A DNA stretch of 64,000 nucleotides from Liolophura sinensis (GCF_032854445.1 NC_088302.1:37078191-37142190), one strand, 5' to 3'. Shown: positions 11,731 through 24,974, counted from the stretch's first letter. The notes: generated from the sequence alone by a model not told the origin. Program-made: numbers and translations.

Positions 11731-13287
11731 ATAATATAATACCCTTATCTGTCAGAGAACTCCCCCCCGGGGATTGTAAATTAATCAACCTGGTCACAGG
11801 CATATTGTGTTCAAATACTTTGTATTCCAGTGTTATAGCTATAGTTGTAGCTCAGTGAGCAATTGCAGTTAAATGCTAAAATGTATATCCAGTACAAAAT
11901 AAATCATTAATAGGTTAACTTTATGCCTGAGCAAATCACACTGCATGGCCATCACAATTTAATAATTAAAGTTGTTATCCAACAGCATTGCCAGGGTCCA
12001 CGCTAAGGTAGCTTTTACCACTTTTGGTAGCTTGATGTTTATAAAGTTAAGCGGCTGCGAAATCATGTGACTGGTAAAACAGCACTACATCAAAAGTTGC
12101 TTCATATGTTCTTCATTAGGACTTAAAAGTTTGGTTTTTCTACCTTTACCAGTTTTCGAGATATTGCAATTTTACGAGTTGACCAAGAATAATAATAACG
12201 AAAGCTGTTACATTTCTTACAGCAATGGCCAAGCATCAAGGCCCAGTTGAATGTCAAATAAGAAAACACTATGAAAGTAATGCACTGAACTAATTTGCCA
12301 CGATCGGAAAAATTAAGCTTTGGAAAACTTCTGTTTACCAACAGATGCTAACACACATAACGACGAATAGCTTTACTTAACTGCCGAAGTTACACAGACA
12401 ATGGAAAAATCAGCACATTCAACCTGCACGTACAAATTGTAACAGTATATACAAAAACAGGCAACAAGGAGACAAAGCATGACAAAAATGAAAAACAATC
12501 CACTGGGTATGAACTCCTTACTTCCAGATATCACACAAAATGCATCCAGTACTGAAAACCATCACAGCCTCTTGGTCCAGTTAGGCCTTGGCAACCACTG
12601 CACCTTGTTAAGTGTGTACATTTCAGGTTGCTTGACACATGGTGTGTAATCACCCCACTCTAGTGTCCCAGCTGGTTTACCTGGGCTCAGTTCAATTCTG
12701 AGAGCGGCGACGACATAGTGCATGTAGGTGACAGGAAATGTTAGGATATGAAATTTTGGGCTAAATAGTTAGAGGCAAAAAGCATTGTGGTGTGTTGTTG
12801 TCTTCAGAAAAGATCCTGAGTCCAAAGCCGTGGCATATGGTTTCGTAGTTACTTTTCTATGTGGCATCCTAAAGCCTGTCCCCTCCTTATGGGCATGTAA
12901 AGCCTTGACCTGTATAGAAACTGGAAACTGCGATACTTCTTTAAGGGCTGAATTTGGCCTAATAAGATTAACATGTTTTGGGCTTGTCATGACTCAAGGT
13001 ACATGTATTGATGGACATTTTTCGTATATTTCACCATGGTTTTGGACTTATATTCCTGATAGCATGGGGTTATGGGGGAATGCCATTGGGATTGTTGAGA
13101 ATTACCCATGAAGCTTTGCGAACAGGGCTAACTTGCGCACAAACATTTAAAATTTTTTGTTGATAGCTTTGGAGAGGAGGGAGAGTTGTTCATTTCTCGG
13201 TTTGAGTGACAGGTGGCTGACCTATGGGGCAGGTTACCTGCAGCACATGTATAGTGATACATAGTTACCTCCAAAGTCTAGCGAGAA
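11731..13287. other. noncoding sequence, no gene recognised
   Basis: Open frames on opposite strands overlap at 12769-13111 and neither has a known motif. No repeat family assigned. Confidence 0.3.
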
Positions 13288-13405
13288 AACTATAGATTGT
13301 AGCTCAAATCCGTTTGCATGCATCAGAAACTAAACGTCTTGGGCTAGAAACTACATGTCTTGGGCCACAATCTGATGCAATCTCAGATTTGTAGCTTTCA
13401 TAGTT
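13288..13405. repeat. imperfect fold-back with internal direct repeat
   Basis: The left arm (13288-13326) and right arm (13372-13405) are imperfect reverse complements sharing CTGATGCA, GATTTG and ATAGTT blocks. The loop contains a direct repeat, AAACTAAACGTCTTGGGC / AAACTACATGTCTTGGGC. It may be the core of an old repeat or a structured transcript. Confidence 0.4.
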
Positions 13406-13992
13406 CTAGAGTTACAGGCCTTTAAAATTACATGGCTGAAAATTTTTTTTTACCATTTCTCAAAAAATTACAAAGATAGGCAAAATCCGAGAGCAGATTC
13501 GGTATCAATGTTGCCAAATAAACCAGAATAAATGAAAACATTATCAAACTACAACACTTTTTATGACGTCATAACTTTGACCTATGGTGAGCTTTCAAAG
13601 TTTTCAATGCATGTTCAAGATTTTTTCAAACTTACTTACTGGGATCATTCTACAAGTACATCAAATGTCAAATCCATTCATTTGTTCTTGTGAAGAAGAT
13701 TTTTAAAGGCTTTGATCAAAATCCAATATGGCTGCCATGTCAGGTAACCAAAGTTTACCAAAGAAAAAAAAACAGCCAAGCTTTCAAAAAGTTCTCAAAA
13801 AAATGGAAGAAAAACAATGAAAATCTGAACCGATTTCAACAGATGTGCCAGCACAGACTACTTGGCCACATTATAATCAAAATCTGTTGCAAAATTTATC
13901 CAAAAAGAAAACTTCACTATCATGCTATTGTTGCTAAGGCAGTTGGCATATATAGTTAAAAATGATTCTGTTAGATTCTAAAAGTGTCAAAG

Positions 13993-14206
13993 ATTTTAAC
14001 ACATTCTTCAGTATAATGTACCCTAATTACAAAACCTGCAATTTATACACCTTTTTAATTTAATTTGGAGACAAAACTGCATTAGTTGGATGGATCAATT
14101 TGCGAGCTTCACAAAAAGTATAGTTTTATCAGACTGGACAGAATCATGCCCTCAGAATATGGTTGAATAAACACAGACATGTGAAAAAGTTGAAGAATTA
14201 CAGTAA
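13993..14206 (+). mobile_element. TA-flanked MITE, copy 1 (old)
   Basis: Member of the five-copy family described in the findings. The 3' end AAAAAGTTGAAGAATTACAGTA and the internal GCTTCACAAAAAGTAT...GAATAAACAC blocks match the other copies. The 5' end is worn (ACATTCTTCAGTA). No coding capacity. Confidence 0.6.
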
Positions 14207-14747
14207 CCAAACCATATATAACCTTGCACTTGTGCAATTGTACAAGGCACCTTCAGTTGTCTTTGTCAAGAAAATTACTAATAACGTCCACTGAAATTTA
14301 TAATGATTGACCATCTCTGCAATATACATGTATATGAAGGGATGAAATGATAAGTACTTGATGTACAATGAGCACATCTGCCTAAGGTACCATTTATTCC
14401 TTGTTTTTTCTTCTTCTTCATTATTTAATTTGTCCTTGTAGAAATAAAATGGAAACAACAAATGCAATGGGTTACAATCTCCTAAACAAAGGATAATCCA
14501 GGTCCATGCCGAATTGATCATTGTCTCTTGCAACAAATGAGCAGTATGTTAGCAGTATGTTACCAGTTTGCTCGTCCACAAAATGCCACACCAAAGGCAG
14601 GAACAACCAACACCACCAATATTAGGAATGGTTCATCATTATTATATATAGGCTGTACAACTGTATACAGACATTCCTGGTTTGACCCTTGAAATTGTTG
14701 CATTCGTGAATGCCTAATGGCCATTCTAAAAATGATTTTTAGGTACA

Positions 14748-15239
14748 ATATCAGGTGGGCATAAAAAAATGGGCCGTACTTTGACACTCAATATCTCCCA
14801 AACCCTCTTATGCCAGCTTCTTAAAATTTACACACTCAAAAGCCATTATGTCCCAAGTATACAGACCAAATTTCAATTTGGTCTTTTAAGATTTCTGTTC
14901 ATGGGACACGGGAACGCATTTTCCGGACATTCCAAAATGATGTTCTACCTTGTTTTACTTAAAAAGGTGATGACAATTTTTCTCGACACTTTATTGACAC
15001 GTGTCACACAGGTGCAGCGCGCGCTCTACTCATGACACCTGGCATGTGATGCAATGTGAGTTTTTTAGGGTATGTTTTCATTTTAACCCTGTTTACAGAC
15101 TACTCAAGCTATGACCTTAAAAATTGGTGAGTATATTAACAAAATCACGCAATTTGAATGTCTAAAGTTTAAAAGGGTTTGAACAAAGGATAATGGAGCA
15201 TCAAAGTATGGCTCATTTTTTTTTATGCCCACCCGATAT
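14748..15239. mobile_element. non-autonomous TIR DNA transposon, ~492 bp
   Basis: The left end (14748-14779) reads ATATCAGGTGGGCATAAAA and on; the right end (15206-15239), reverse-complemented, reads ATATCGGGTGGGCATAAAA and on. The inverted repeat is about 33 bases with a few mismatches. The interior has no transposase, only a chance frame (14769-15035). The right arm is followed by ATA, so a short AT-type target duplication is possible but not clear. The family is unrelated to the TACTGTAATTC MITEs. Confidence 0.75.
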
Positions 15240-16539
15240 ATACAACCAAATGTTTCTTTTGTCATTCTCTATTTACTCAGACCGTCATCATTTACATTAA
15301 AAACACTATTAATCTCACATATTAAAACGCCTCATTATAAAACACCATGATTGATTAGACCTTCTTGACCAAGTGTCAAGGCCAATAATACATGTACACA
15401 TGTAATTTCATTAAACTATCTCAAAATCAGCAACACTCCCTTGATCTTTTTGCCAAATTTTGTTACATCATATATGCCAAGGAAGATAAATAAAACACAT
15501 TAGCAATCTTAATGCAAAATTAAGTATTTGCAAATAATCCTCCATTAACTTGTTTTTACAACCAAAAACAAAAAATGGCACAGACACTCATAGTTTATAA
15601 GGACTGGTCAATTAATTATAAGAGCATTAAGCTTCCTGTAGAACACATTATTATGGCTTGACTGGCCTACGTTTCACTTTGGCTATATTCATATCTGCCA
15701 ATACAAAATAAAATAAACAACAATGAGGAAGATCTGGAAAGCAGTGGAAAAAAATCAGAAACCATTAAAACCTATAGTTTGGGCAAATCATTTGCTTGGA
15801 AACTTTCCCAGACTGGGTAAAAAAGTTAGGTTATCCTGGGCTTCAGAATTAAGTGTCCATGGCTTAAAAACAATTTTGTAACCACCTCCAATCTTTTAAG
15901 TGGGTGGCCTGACAGATTTGAATGATAACTTTGAAAGCTATCCGCTCTCAGGGGGCTGTCGATAAAGACTGATGTGTTTTTCTGGCTTAAATATTGCCAA
16001 ATCCTGCAATAAACCTCTGACAAATTAGAAACAAGAATATCTTTTGAGGCCATCAATCATTTCAACCACAAACCAGTGTTTTCCAAATAATGGAAAGCCA
16101 CCACTGAAGTTTTAAAAGCATCACCAATAAAAGCCTATATAGATTATTGTTTATGAAATTCAAAGACAACACTACAACTGTTATAAGGAAGAACACATAC
16201 AACATGTTCATATTTGATAGAAATTACAAAAAAACACAATCATCAGTACATTTTCGACCTGTTTGTTGTAAAAAAATTAAAAACTTTCAAGGCAGACATA
16301 AATCTTATTACTTATGGATAGAATGTATTTGCAGATCTGACATAAAAATGTGCTTTAAGTTTATGAACTCCATTAAAGTTTTCTGCTTCAACAAATGCAA
16401 ATAGTAGTAGAGAGACAGGTTTTGTACATGTACATGCATTTATTCGTTTTCCGTTCTAACTTAAACATCAAATTTTTAATCCATAACTTATATCCAGACT
16501 GACATCTATCAATGAGATCATTGGATGACCTAGTTACGG
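15240..16539. other. AT-rich noncoding sequence
   Basis: No gene, RNA or repeat recognised. Confidence 0.35.
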
Positions 16540-17260
16540 GTACCTAAGTTCGATAAACGAACATCAAGGACACTTCCTAAACAAGTGGCCATTTTAGGGT
16601 TTCCTGAACTATATAGATCTAAAACTCCCCAACCAATTCTACCAATGTTCCATTTCACTATAAATCAAATAAGCCAGCAGAAATCTAATCATGGTGTCCA
16701 AATTGCTACTAAATAATGGTCCACGTCAGGAATTACATTAACATTTCCGCAATTGTTCGGTTCTCTTGATGGTGTTTTGATATCAGTTAGACCAATTTTT
16801 CAGAAGCGCTTGAACTAAGGGGCCTGACAATATTCCACTGACAGACGGCCTGCTTCTATTGTAACGTGGAGTTCCCGTAAGTTAGCCGGACTAATGGAAT
16901 TGGTTATAAATCCCGAAATCACGTAGAAAAAGACTTGCTAGTTGCTGTGTGTATATATGGGGGAGGTTGGAAATTGGGCTGTCTGCACTGCCACAGGCAC
17001 AGTAAAGTGACTACATGATGTATGTTATCTGAGCTAGTGTCATGGATGACAATGGACATGTCCATCTGAACAACGGACAGCGGAGGCTGACGGCAGACAG
17101 GCCTTTATAGCTGCGGACACAGCAAGTTACCAGTGTAATGGATGGAGATAAAGGTTGTCTCAGACTGGCCACTCTAGGGACTTTGATGTGAACTTGTTCT
17201 TCCAGAAAACTGTCAGCAACGATAAACCCGCCCTATAAATTCCTAGTACCCTGAACAGTT
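16540..17260. promoter_or_regulatory. GC-balanced island, candidate regulatory element
   Basis: The most GC-balanced part is 16800-17250. It contains a perfect GGACATGTCC palindrome (17054-17063), which fits a single p53-family half-site (RRRCWWGYYY), and GGCCTTTATAGC near 17100. No protein-like frame. Regulatory role is inference. Confidence 0.3.
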
Positions 17261-19940
17261 AAGGGTTTAGACACAAAGAATTCCTGAAACAGCCATTTTA
17301 AAATAGGCCACAATTTTCTGCCATGAGCACTTTGAGATGAGACAAACATTTAGCAAATGTTAAGAGTTAAGAAGTTAAGCAGAGTTAAGAAAATTTAAGA
17401 GAATCCTACACAAACAAAGGTCAAGCAGTCTGAGAATTTCGGTTGTATTGGACCAGTCAAATATGAAGTCACTGAAGAATACATAAGGTGAAGAGCATCC
17501 CTCAACGTCGGTGACAAACAGCCACAGACACTGTTTGTATTTGTACTTGATTCACACCACCGATGTCTCTATCAAAGCGTTATACAAAACATGACAAGCA
17601 GAAGAAGTAATCATGTTCACATAGCTTTGATGTATAGAGAAGAATGAACCCCCATTTATCTTGAAAGTCTGAAATCTCACCGAGACAGAACTGTTTGAAC
17701 TGAATAATGATGGAGGGGATGTTTCTATGAATGTTGACTGGCTGGTACAATATGGACGAGCAATTACATGCTAAAAAAAACGAGACTTGAAACAGCCTTG
17801 TCTGCAAAATTGCCAAAACATGATCATTGGAAATTCGGTTCATCAAGCTCATAAATTAAGCTTCAAACCATGCACAGTCATAACTGAAAAATGAAAACAA
17901 TCATCAACTGGCTGGCAACATAGAGGAACATGATAAAGATGTAAATGTCAAAGTTTATACTTCAATAACCAGATGTTACTTTATTATAATACTACTGCTA
18001 TTTGATAATTATTTTTGGCACATACTGTAAATCTTCAAAGTTTTTAACATCTGCAACACTTTGTTTAGTGGAACTTACAATAATAATGAAAACGACCCTA
18101 AAATGATTTGTTTGTGTCTAAGATGCAAGCTTCATAAAGCTGTGAATACTTTTTCTATACACCCAAAAATTCCCTCAGAATGTTTGAAGATATTGCCAGC
18201 AGAGGCAGTTGAAAGAGTTGAGAATACCCAGAGCAACAAAGGAGTTTTAGTGAGAATAACACTTACTACAGTGATTTCTGCAATTTACATATACAAGCAT
18301 GCACATGAATTTATGTATTCAAAACTTCTAAATGTAGGCTATTTGTAAATGAACCCAAAACTGTTGAATCACAAATGCATATACACACTAGCAGACTGGA
18401 GGCCAATTGTCATTCTAAACCACATGTAGTTCAGTCAATTTATTCTTTTGAGATTTCATCTGATTTCAACAAACTCCTATAAGCGATCTGCAAGAAACTT
18501 CATGTATGACCACATGAATAGATATTTTACATGTCAGGCATGGGTGTCCCGAAACTTCTTTGAGTGAAGCTTGGATTAGACAGGTCAATACGTCATGAGT
18601 GTAAACATCAGAATTAGAAGCATCTTGTTTTGGGCCATACTTAAGTTATGTCAAATGTACAAATCATGAAGCAGTAAAATTTAGAACCTAATGATTTTGA
18701 GGATTCATTTATGGTTTGGAGGTCGCAAAGGTCTTGCAGGTGGTTGATCTGGGAACATAGCACAGACAGACGATCTGGCTGTATAGAGCTGACAACAAAG
18801 CACCTTATACAAGGGTTAGTAATTGTATTCACCCTGACCCTGTTCCCCATGGACATTGCCAGTGGTCACTATACCTCAAGCACATGGCCTGCATGGCCAC
18901 TGCCCACACCAAATACCCAATCAATCATATTTTATTATTCTGGACAGTTCTCTTGAGACGAAAGACAACAAGGCATGATTGACCACTTCGAATACATCAA
19001 CTTGAGCATCCCCAAGCCTGTTAATCGAACGGGTCAGTTCAACTCTGTCATTATTTCGCATTTTCTCTGCATCATCAGTCTGATTCATTCAGGGTTGCCC
19101 AGTTCATGATGTCTTACATGAAGCTCAAAATGCTCCAGTGTAGGTTGACTCAGACAAGAATGGGGAAATTGGCTTTGAATTCTAAAGCACCATGTAGCTT
19201 AAATTCCTGACCTTCTGGAAGTACTGGAGCTCTGATAAAGTATCCAAATGATGGACATAATCAAATGATGGGTACCTCTATAACAGTACCACAACAATTG
19301 AGTCTAAACTTCTTTTATCTCAAACTTTTCTACATGCATATACATACTTTAATATTAAAGACAAAGACTAATTATGAACTGAATTAATACTTGAGATTCA
19401 CAATGTTTACAGTTAAATCTTCCACGAGCTGGTATGAGCCTCCCAGAACAATGTGGTTTGTGGAGTCGTAACTTATGATATGTTGCCCTAATTCCATCTA
19501 ACGAGGGAGGGGAAATAAAAAGCAAAAATCTTTAAAAATAGCCCTTTTTAGTTTCACTCAACTCATTACACTGGTCATCAGGGAAATCATTTAAATAGAG
19601 AACAAAAAAAAAAGAAAAAAAAGACATTCTTACCACAGTGATATGAGCTGCATGTAATGTGTCTTTGGTGTAAAAAAAATACTAAGGCAGGAGGACAAAC
19701 CTAATTATTGGTTTCAAAAGCTGAGCAACAAGTTTCCTGAAATTGTACACAGGTCTTCACAATCACATTAGAACAGAGAAAATCCGATAACATTTCCTGT
19801 AATAAAGGAACTAGGATAATAAACAGCAAAATTGGTGTGAACTGATTATTTTAATTGATGGATGGGACTCTTGATAATAAATTAGTCTCAAACATATGCA
19901 CAGATCAATCTCCCTTTCCACTTCATCTAAACCATCAGAT
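17261..19940. other. noncoding sequence, no gene recognised
   Basis: A short irregular array of AGTTAAG-like units lies at 17359-17402. Open frames at 17580-17852 and 18061-18348 have no recognisable motif. Confidence 0.3.
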
Positions 19941-20412
19941 TTCTAGTCCACCTCATAAAGATGAATTGGCCTTGTGAGGTGGAATTCGACTTCTGCCAGA
20001 AAATATGGAATGGAAGACAAATTTCTCCTCCTCCTCGTAAGACAGGGCTTGGTTTGATTTCTTAACAATCTCGGGTGAAGCTCTATTAGCAGTTTCACCA
20101 CCCATCTGCTGCGGAATCCCAAGACATTTGTAATCTCAATGACAAAATGAATGCCACTTTTGTGGTTGTAATCTGAAGGCACAGGTGCATCCAATATTAA
20201 TGAGTATCTCTGTCCAATTAAATCAAGGATGTATGGAAAAGTACTTTGACATCCACTGAGACACAGGATACACATGCAATGTCTTAAAAACCTGGGTTCA
20301 GATGGCCACTGCACATAGAACGACCAAACAATTATTATAAAGGACACATTCATCAGACTCAAATACAATTTTGATACATCTTCAACAAAGGCTTCAATTT
20401 GGGATAAAACTG
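19941..20412 (-). CDS. unidentified exon-like open stretch
   Basis: On the minus strand a strong acceptor (CATTTCTTTTCTCAG, ending at 20413) opens a frame that stays open to TAG near 19943, with an internal ATG at 20368 giving 141 codons. In the last 180 bases a second frame is also open (20135 to TGA at 19953-19955) and reads more like protein, with RASPEIVKKSNQ, SYEEEEKF and FHSIFSGRSRIPPHK. I recognise neither product. It could be a terminal exon of a nested minus-strand gene, a decayed exon, or chance: about one ORF of this length is expected in 64 kb at this composition. Confidence 0.2.
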
Positions 20413-21690
20413 AGAAAAGAAATGAAATATATCCACAATAACATTAAATATAAATATGCATTTTAAAAGCAAGGAACACAATTTTGAGAGTGAATCAGTT
20501 AAATTTGAGCTTTTTGGCCTTTGGCAGAATGATGGCACCCTATATAGCTATGCAAAGTATTGTCTACATTTGACCTCTTGTATGAAAAAATTCTAATACA
20601 CAGACAGACCAACAGCTTCAAAGTATTATCATCAGATAATACCTTTTCAGTTGAATTTCAGAATGAGCGTACATGTATATAGAGAATACATGCATATCAA
20701 AACAGGTGTATATCCATTTTGATTCTTTCCTAACAATACCAGTATAGTACACTGGGAATGCCTTTACTTTGGAACCTGCCAGGCCTGTCACAAAATATGA
20801 CAGATCTGTAATCAACGGAATCAGACCCTATATATTGAATTGATACTGAAGTTCAACTTTAACCAATGCTCAATGCAAAAGCACTGACAAAAAGTCACCA
20901 TATATATATGTACACTATGAGTCTGCATGTACAACCAAACAATATAATCTTGAAAAAGACATCATATCATGCAAAAGGCTTGCTGGACAATATTACCTGT
21001 TGAACTGAGGATGGGTCTGAGGATGAGAGCGGTGACGATTCCTGGACAGACATTGGCAATGTCTGCCAGACTGCTTGTTCCCCATTGTTTAGAGTATGGA
21101 CAGCAAACACAGTGGTTATACCATGGTCAGTTTTAACAGCCCACTGACACCGCAGAATTAAGACCAAAATGGAATTTACCACCAACAAGGCAACAACAAA
21201 TTCTTCATATAATCCATCACATCAACACAAGATCTTTTAGGACATGGTTAGTTTTAACAAACTGTGACACTTCCAATGGTCAGTACATCTCTTTTAAGTC
21301 CTTTGCACAAATTGACAATTTTACACTTTTCATCCTTTTAAGCAGCAAGCCTTTGTCTATGAATATGATATTCTACAGGCTTTGCAACTGTGGCGGTTCC
21401 TCACCAGTTGCATGACAGGTCCTGTATTGTCACAGATTTCCCAGTGGTTGGCACAACAATAATGTTACCAGATCTAATCCAAACGGACATTCGGTTATGG
21501 CCCTGTTATAGACACATATATCCAAGACAGCCTTAAATGGAGTGTATAGTGGAATGGCTGGCTGCAGGAAAACTGGCTAATGGTTGTCTTTCCAAAACAC
21601 ATGGGAAACACTAACTGATCCGTCAATTCTGAAATCTTCTTCCAAACAATTCTTGGCCCATGCAGTCACTCAAAACAGTTGAGATTGACC
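20413..21690. other. noncoding, with one weak exon-like stretch
   Basis: On the minus strand 21070-20997 sits between GAACAAGCAG and GTAATATTG. It is Ser-rich in one frame (ESSPLSSSDPSSVQQ) but the acceptor is poor and the length is not a multiple of three. Otherwise nothing recognised. Confidence 0.2.
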
Positions 21691-22200
21691 AAAACTGAGA
21701 TAACCCGTTAAGATAGGCTTTGGACACTGCGATCCACGGCCGACAAGTAGTACTCCCAGCAGAGTCTGCCCCATTAAAAGCTCGGTCCTAAGCTGTAGGG
21801 GTTTCCCAAGACAAGCAGGCCTCCCACTCCTACTACAGAGCTGTCACGCTAAATTTGGCCCTGTGATCAGCATAAAGTGGCCTCGTGTCTTAACAACACT
21901 TATTACACGATAGCGTATCAAGGAAAAATTTCATTGGTGTGGACTTTCATACGCGTAACTCTTTCATCCAATTGATCTCACAGGTTTTCAGTCCACGTCC
22001 AGACTTGGCAACTGTGTTCCCATAGCAACATAATAATCGTGCTTTACTATAAGCAGCCATGTGGAATCGACATTAAGCTTGGTGCTGGCACAACTGATGG
22101 GAAATGCTGGCATTTGCCTCCTTGAAACATCTTTGGGATTAACAATGAGATAATCATCAATTAATCACATACTTATTCCCCTAAACCGGAGGTATAAATA
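21691..22200. promoter_or_regulatory. GC-balanced island, candidate regulatory element
   Basis: Balanced composition from about 21700 to 22150, including TTAATCATCAATTAATC-type homeodomain-like words near 22152-22166. No coding evidence. Confidence 0.25.
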
Positions 22201-22915
22201 CCTGTAACTGAGACCTTGTACTTTTAAATTCTCATTGTGGAAATTATATAAACAAACTGATCATTAGCATTGTCCTTACCCAGGCAAATGGAAAAAAGAA
22301 AGGCTAAGGATGCAAACCTACCTGTTGCAAACATGAACTTGACCTCATCCTTTGACCGTATATATCAGGTATCAGTTATCAGTTACATGATTGTTTACTG
22401 GGGTTATCTTTTCTCATTAACAAACAAATGTATTCAAGTAGTTTGTACTTGCATGAATAAGTTTCAGTCAAATTCTAATTAGCACAAAAGGCATACATAT
22501 ATAAATTTACCTCTGAACCTACACTGTAAATCTTCTCTAATAAGAACTGGCATATAGAGTTGGTGGTTTAAAAGACAAACACACAAAATAAAAAATTTGC
22601 AGAAATAAATGGTGAACTGCCTTCTACTATACATGTACCTTCCAAATGGTTGCCTAGGACATACAAAATTGGAAAAATATATATCAAAGATCCCAATGGA
22701 TCATTCCGAATAAAGCACACTTATTTACTCCTCACACAATGAATTCTTTAATAGGAGTTTACGTGTACCTTAACTGAACCAGCCATTTCACTGCATGAGA
22801 GGCTAATTTGTTGTAAGTTGAGAGAGCAATTAATACAACAAAACATCATGGAGATTGTTTTGTGGCACAAGCACAAAAGCTAGACATAATCTACAGGGCT
22901 ACAACAAGTAAATGA
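22201..22915. other. AT-rich noncoding sequence
   Basis: No gene or repeat recognised. Confidence 0.3.
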
Positions 22916-22919
22916 AAAT

Positions 22920-23300
22920 TTTTCAAGGACTTTCAAGGACCCATAAATATTCCTATGTTATCAAGGACTATTCAGTTTACAGTCATATAAAGATGAATTA
23001 AAACTGGATGCTAATTTGGTAACTTATGAATCATAGCATTAAAATCATAAATGTATGATACCTGACACTGGATTTTATGTCCCAAACTAAAATGGAAATT
23101 TAAGTAATTTCAAGGATTTTATATCCCAAACTAAACTGGAAATTTAAGTAATTTCACAGATTTTATATCCCAAACTAAACTGGAAATTTAAGTAATTTCA
23201 AGGATTTTATATCCCAAACTAAACTGGAAACTTAAGTAATTTCAAGGATTTCATATCCACAACTAAACTCTTTGGACTTTCAAGGCTTTGAAAACCTTTT
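22920..23300 (+). repeat. 44-bp tandem repeat array with TTTCAAGGA motif
   Basis: From about 23071 to 23275 a 44-base unit (GGATTTTATATCCCAAACTA + AACTGGAAATTTAAGTAATT + TCAA) is repeated between four and five times with few changes; the last copy is decayed. The shorter word TTTCAAGGAC also recurs just before (22921-22940) and after (23279), which suggests the array grew inside an older repeat carrying this word. Confidence 0.8.
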
Positions 23301-24019
23301 CACATATCTGAAGTACTTTTAATATCCAGTGGGAACAAGGACTCCCATGAATTTGCATTGGCCTGCAGTTGTCTTTAGAGTGAAAACACCTCTACTGATT
23401 CATTCAATTTTTTCATTCTCTCTAGGGAAATGAATATTAGTGAACCTTTCACATAAGGACAAACTTCACCACTTTCTGACAGAAAATATTCACTTTACAC
23501 CTCATGTACAATCCTTGTCAAGTTTGAAACCTTCCAATAAATCCTTGAAATTCTTTAAAGATGAAACAATTTGCTCTCAGCTTATAATAAGCAAGATGAT
23601 CAAGATTTCAAGGTCAGTCAGTGCACAAGCTTACAGTATGTATTCTGGAAACTGGCATTTGATTTTTATGTGCAACCTGCTTAAATATCTTCCTCATAAC
23701 ATTTTTCTAACTTTTATTTAACCTTTTAGCCATAAAGAATTGTTCACAGACCAGTACATGTACATGAATGAGTGAAAGAAATTCATGTGCTGGGCAATGC
23801 AAACAAATTCGTCAGTCTTAAGCTTGGAATGAACAGTTTATACTTACTGGCTCACTGCCAACTCGGGTATAAAAACATTTTATTGGAAATCTCTCGCCAC
23901 TGGTAACAGTTGCCGCGAATTGATGTACTGATTGATAAATAATTGATTGCTCTACTCTGTCTGGCATTTGTAAGTAAGCATGTATTATTAAGGGTACAAG
24001 AGGCACATTTCTGATTGTA
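23301..24019. other. AT-rich noncoding sequence
   Basis: The frame at 23440-23721 has no recognised motif. No RNA gene or repeat seen. Confidence 0.3.
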
Positions 24020-24290
24020 TTTAGCAGACAACGGTGGCCAGACTAGCTAACAATGTTACCGGAAGTTTGCAGGATGAGACACTGTTAACACCTCACTTAG
24101 CGAAGCTGTCCCCAATCCTAACCTGCCCCATTACGTCCCCCATAACTGATCTCACCACCAAGCTCTCAGGTACCATTACCTGATTAGAGAGTATCCGAGA
24201 AAGACAAGGTCATTATACTGGCTGTAACACGTAATACCTACAACAATAGCTGGGGTTAATGTAGTGCGGACAACTGGTCGACCAGAACCT
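24020..24290. promoter_or_regulatory. GC-balanced island, candidate regulatory element
   Basis: About 250 bases of balanced composition, including TTAGCGAAGCTGTCCCCAATCC and ACCTGATTAGAGAG. No open frame of note. Inference from composition. Confidence 0.25.
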
Positions 24291-24424
24291 AAATACGTAC
24301 ATAGGATTGGTTTTAAAAATTCACACGCTATGATTTTTGTCATTTTACAGTTTAATTTACTGTTATATAATTGTGTGGAATACGCATGTGGTCCATAATT
24401 CTGTAATTACAATAATAACACTGT

Positions 24425-24512
24425 CGTCTTTATCCTCCAGATTACTGAAGAATGTGAATTTTAATGTTCGTCTTTATCCTCCAGATTACTGAAGAATGTG
24501 AATTAACACCCA
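24425..24512 (+). repeat. 44-bp tandem duplication with acceptor-like unit
   Basis: CGTCTTTATCCTCCAGATTA begins at 24425 and again at 24469, so two near-perfect units of 44 bases. Each contains TTTATCCTCCAG, which looks like a splice acceptor. Confidence 0.8.
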
Positions 24513-24555
24513 CAAATATCATGACAAAAACAGTGATTGTACACGCAAGATTTTG

Positions 24556-24785
24556 TTTATCTATTTATTTGATTGCTGTTTTTATGCAAATTTACACAAT
24601 GGCGGCAAGAATTTTGGTAGGAAGAAATCAGCCAGGCACTGGGGGATTCTCACAGCCATCCGCTTCACTGGAAGGCCTTCCCACATAAAGAGGAGGCCAG
24701 CATGACCTGGACTTGAACTCCCAGCAACCACATTGGTGAGAGGCTCAGGACTCATTGTGCTGCCCTAGCTAGCATGATAACCACA
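24556..24785 (-). mobile_element. SINE, main family, old full-length copy
   Basis: Full layout on the minus strand: a decayed head (GTTATCATGCTAG), GAGTTCAAGTCC, GGCCTTCC, CCAGTGCCTGGC and the ...AAATAAATAGATAAA tail. Many substitutions show it is an older insertion than the copies at 25.1 and 25.9 kb. Confidence 0.7.
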
Positions 24786-24974
24786 GATATCTTGTTGATT
24801 TACTTTTGCAACTACATACATGCAAGGCCATCTCCTACTACCATGTTTCTCCTGCTGGTTGAGACAGTTGCCAGTGCAGCACTATTGCTTGTTTTGTTGT
24901 TATTGTTTTTCATATGTACAGATGTGTTCAACTTCACCTTTCAAACTACATGCTCATGCTTTATGTTGATTAAT

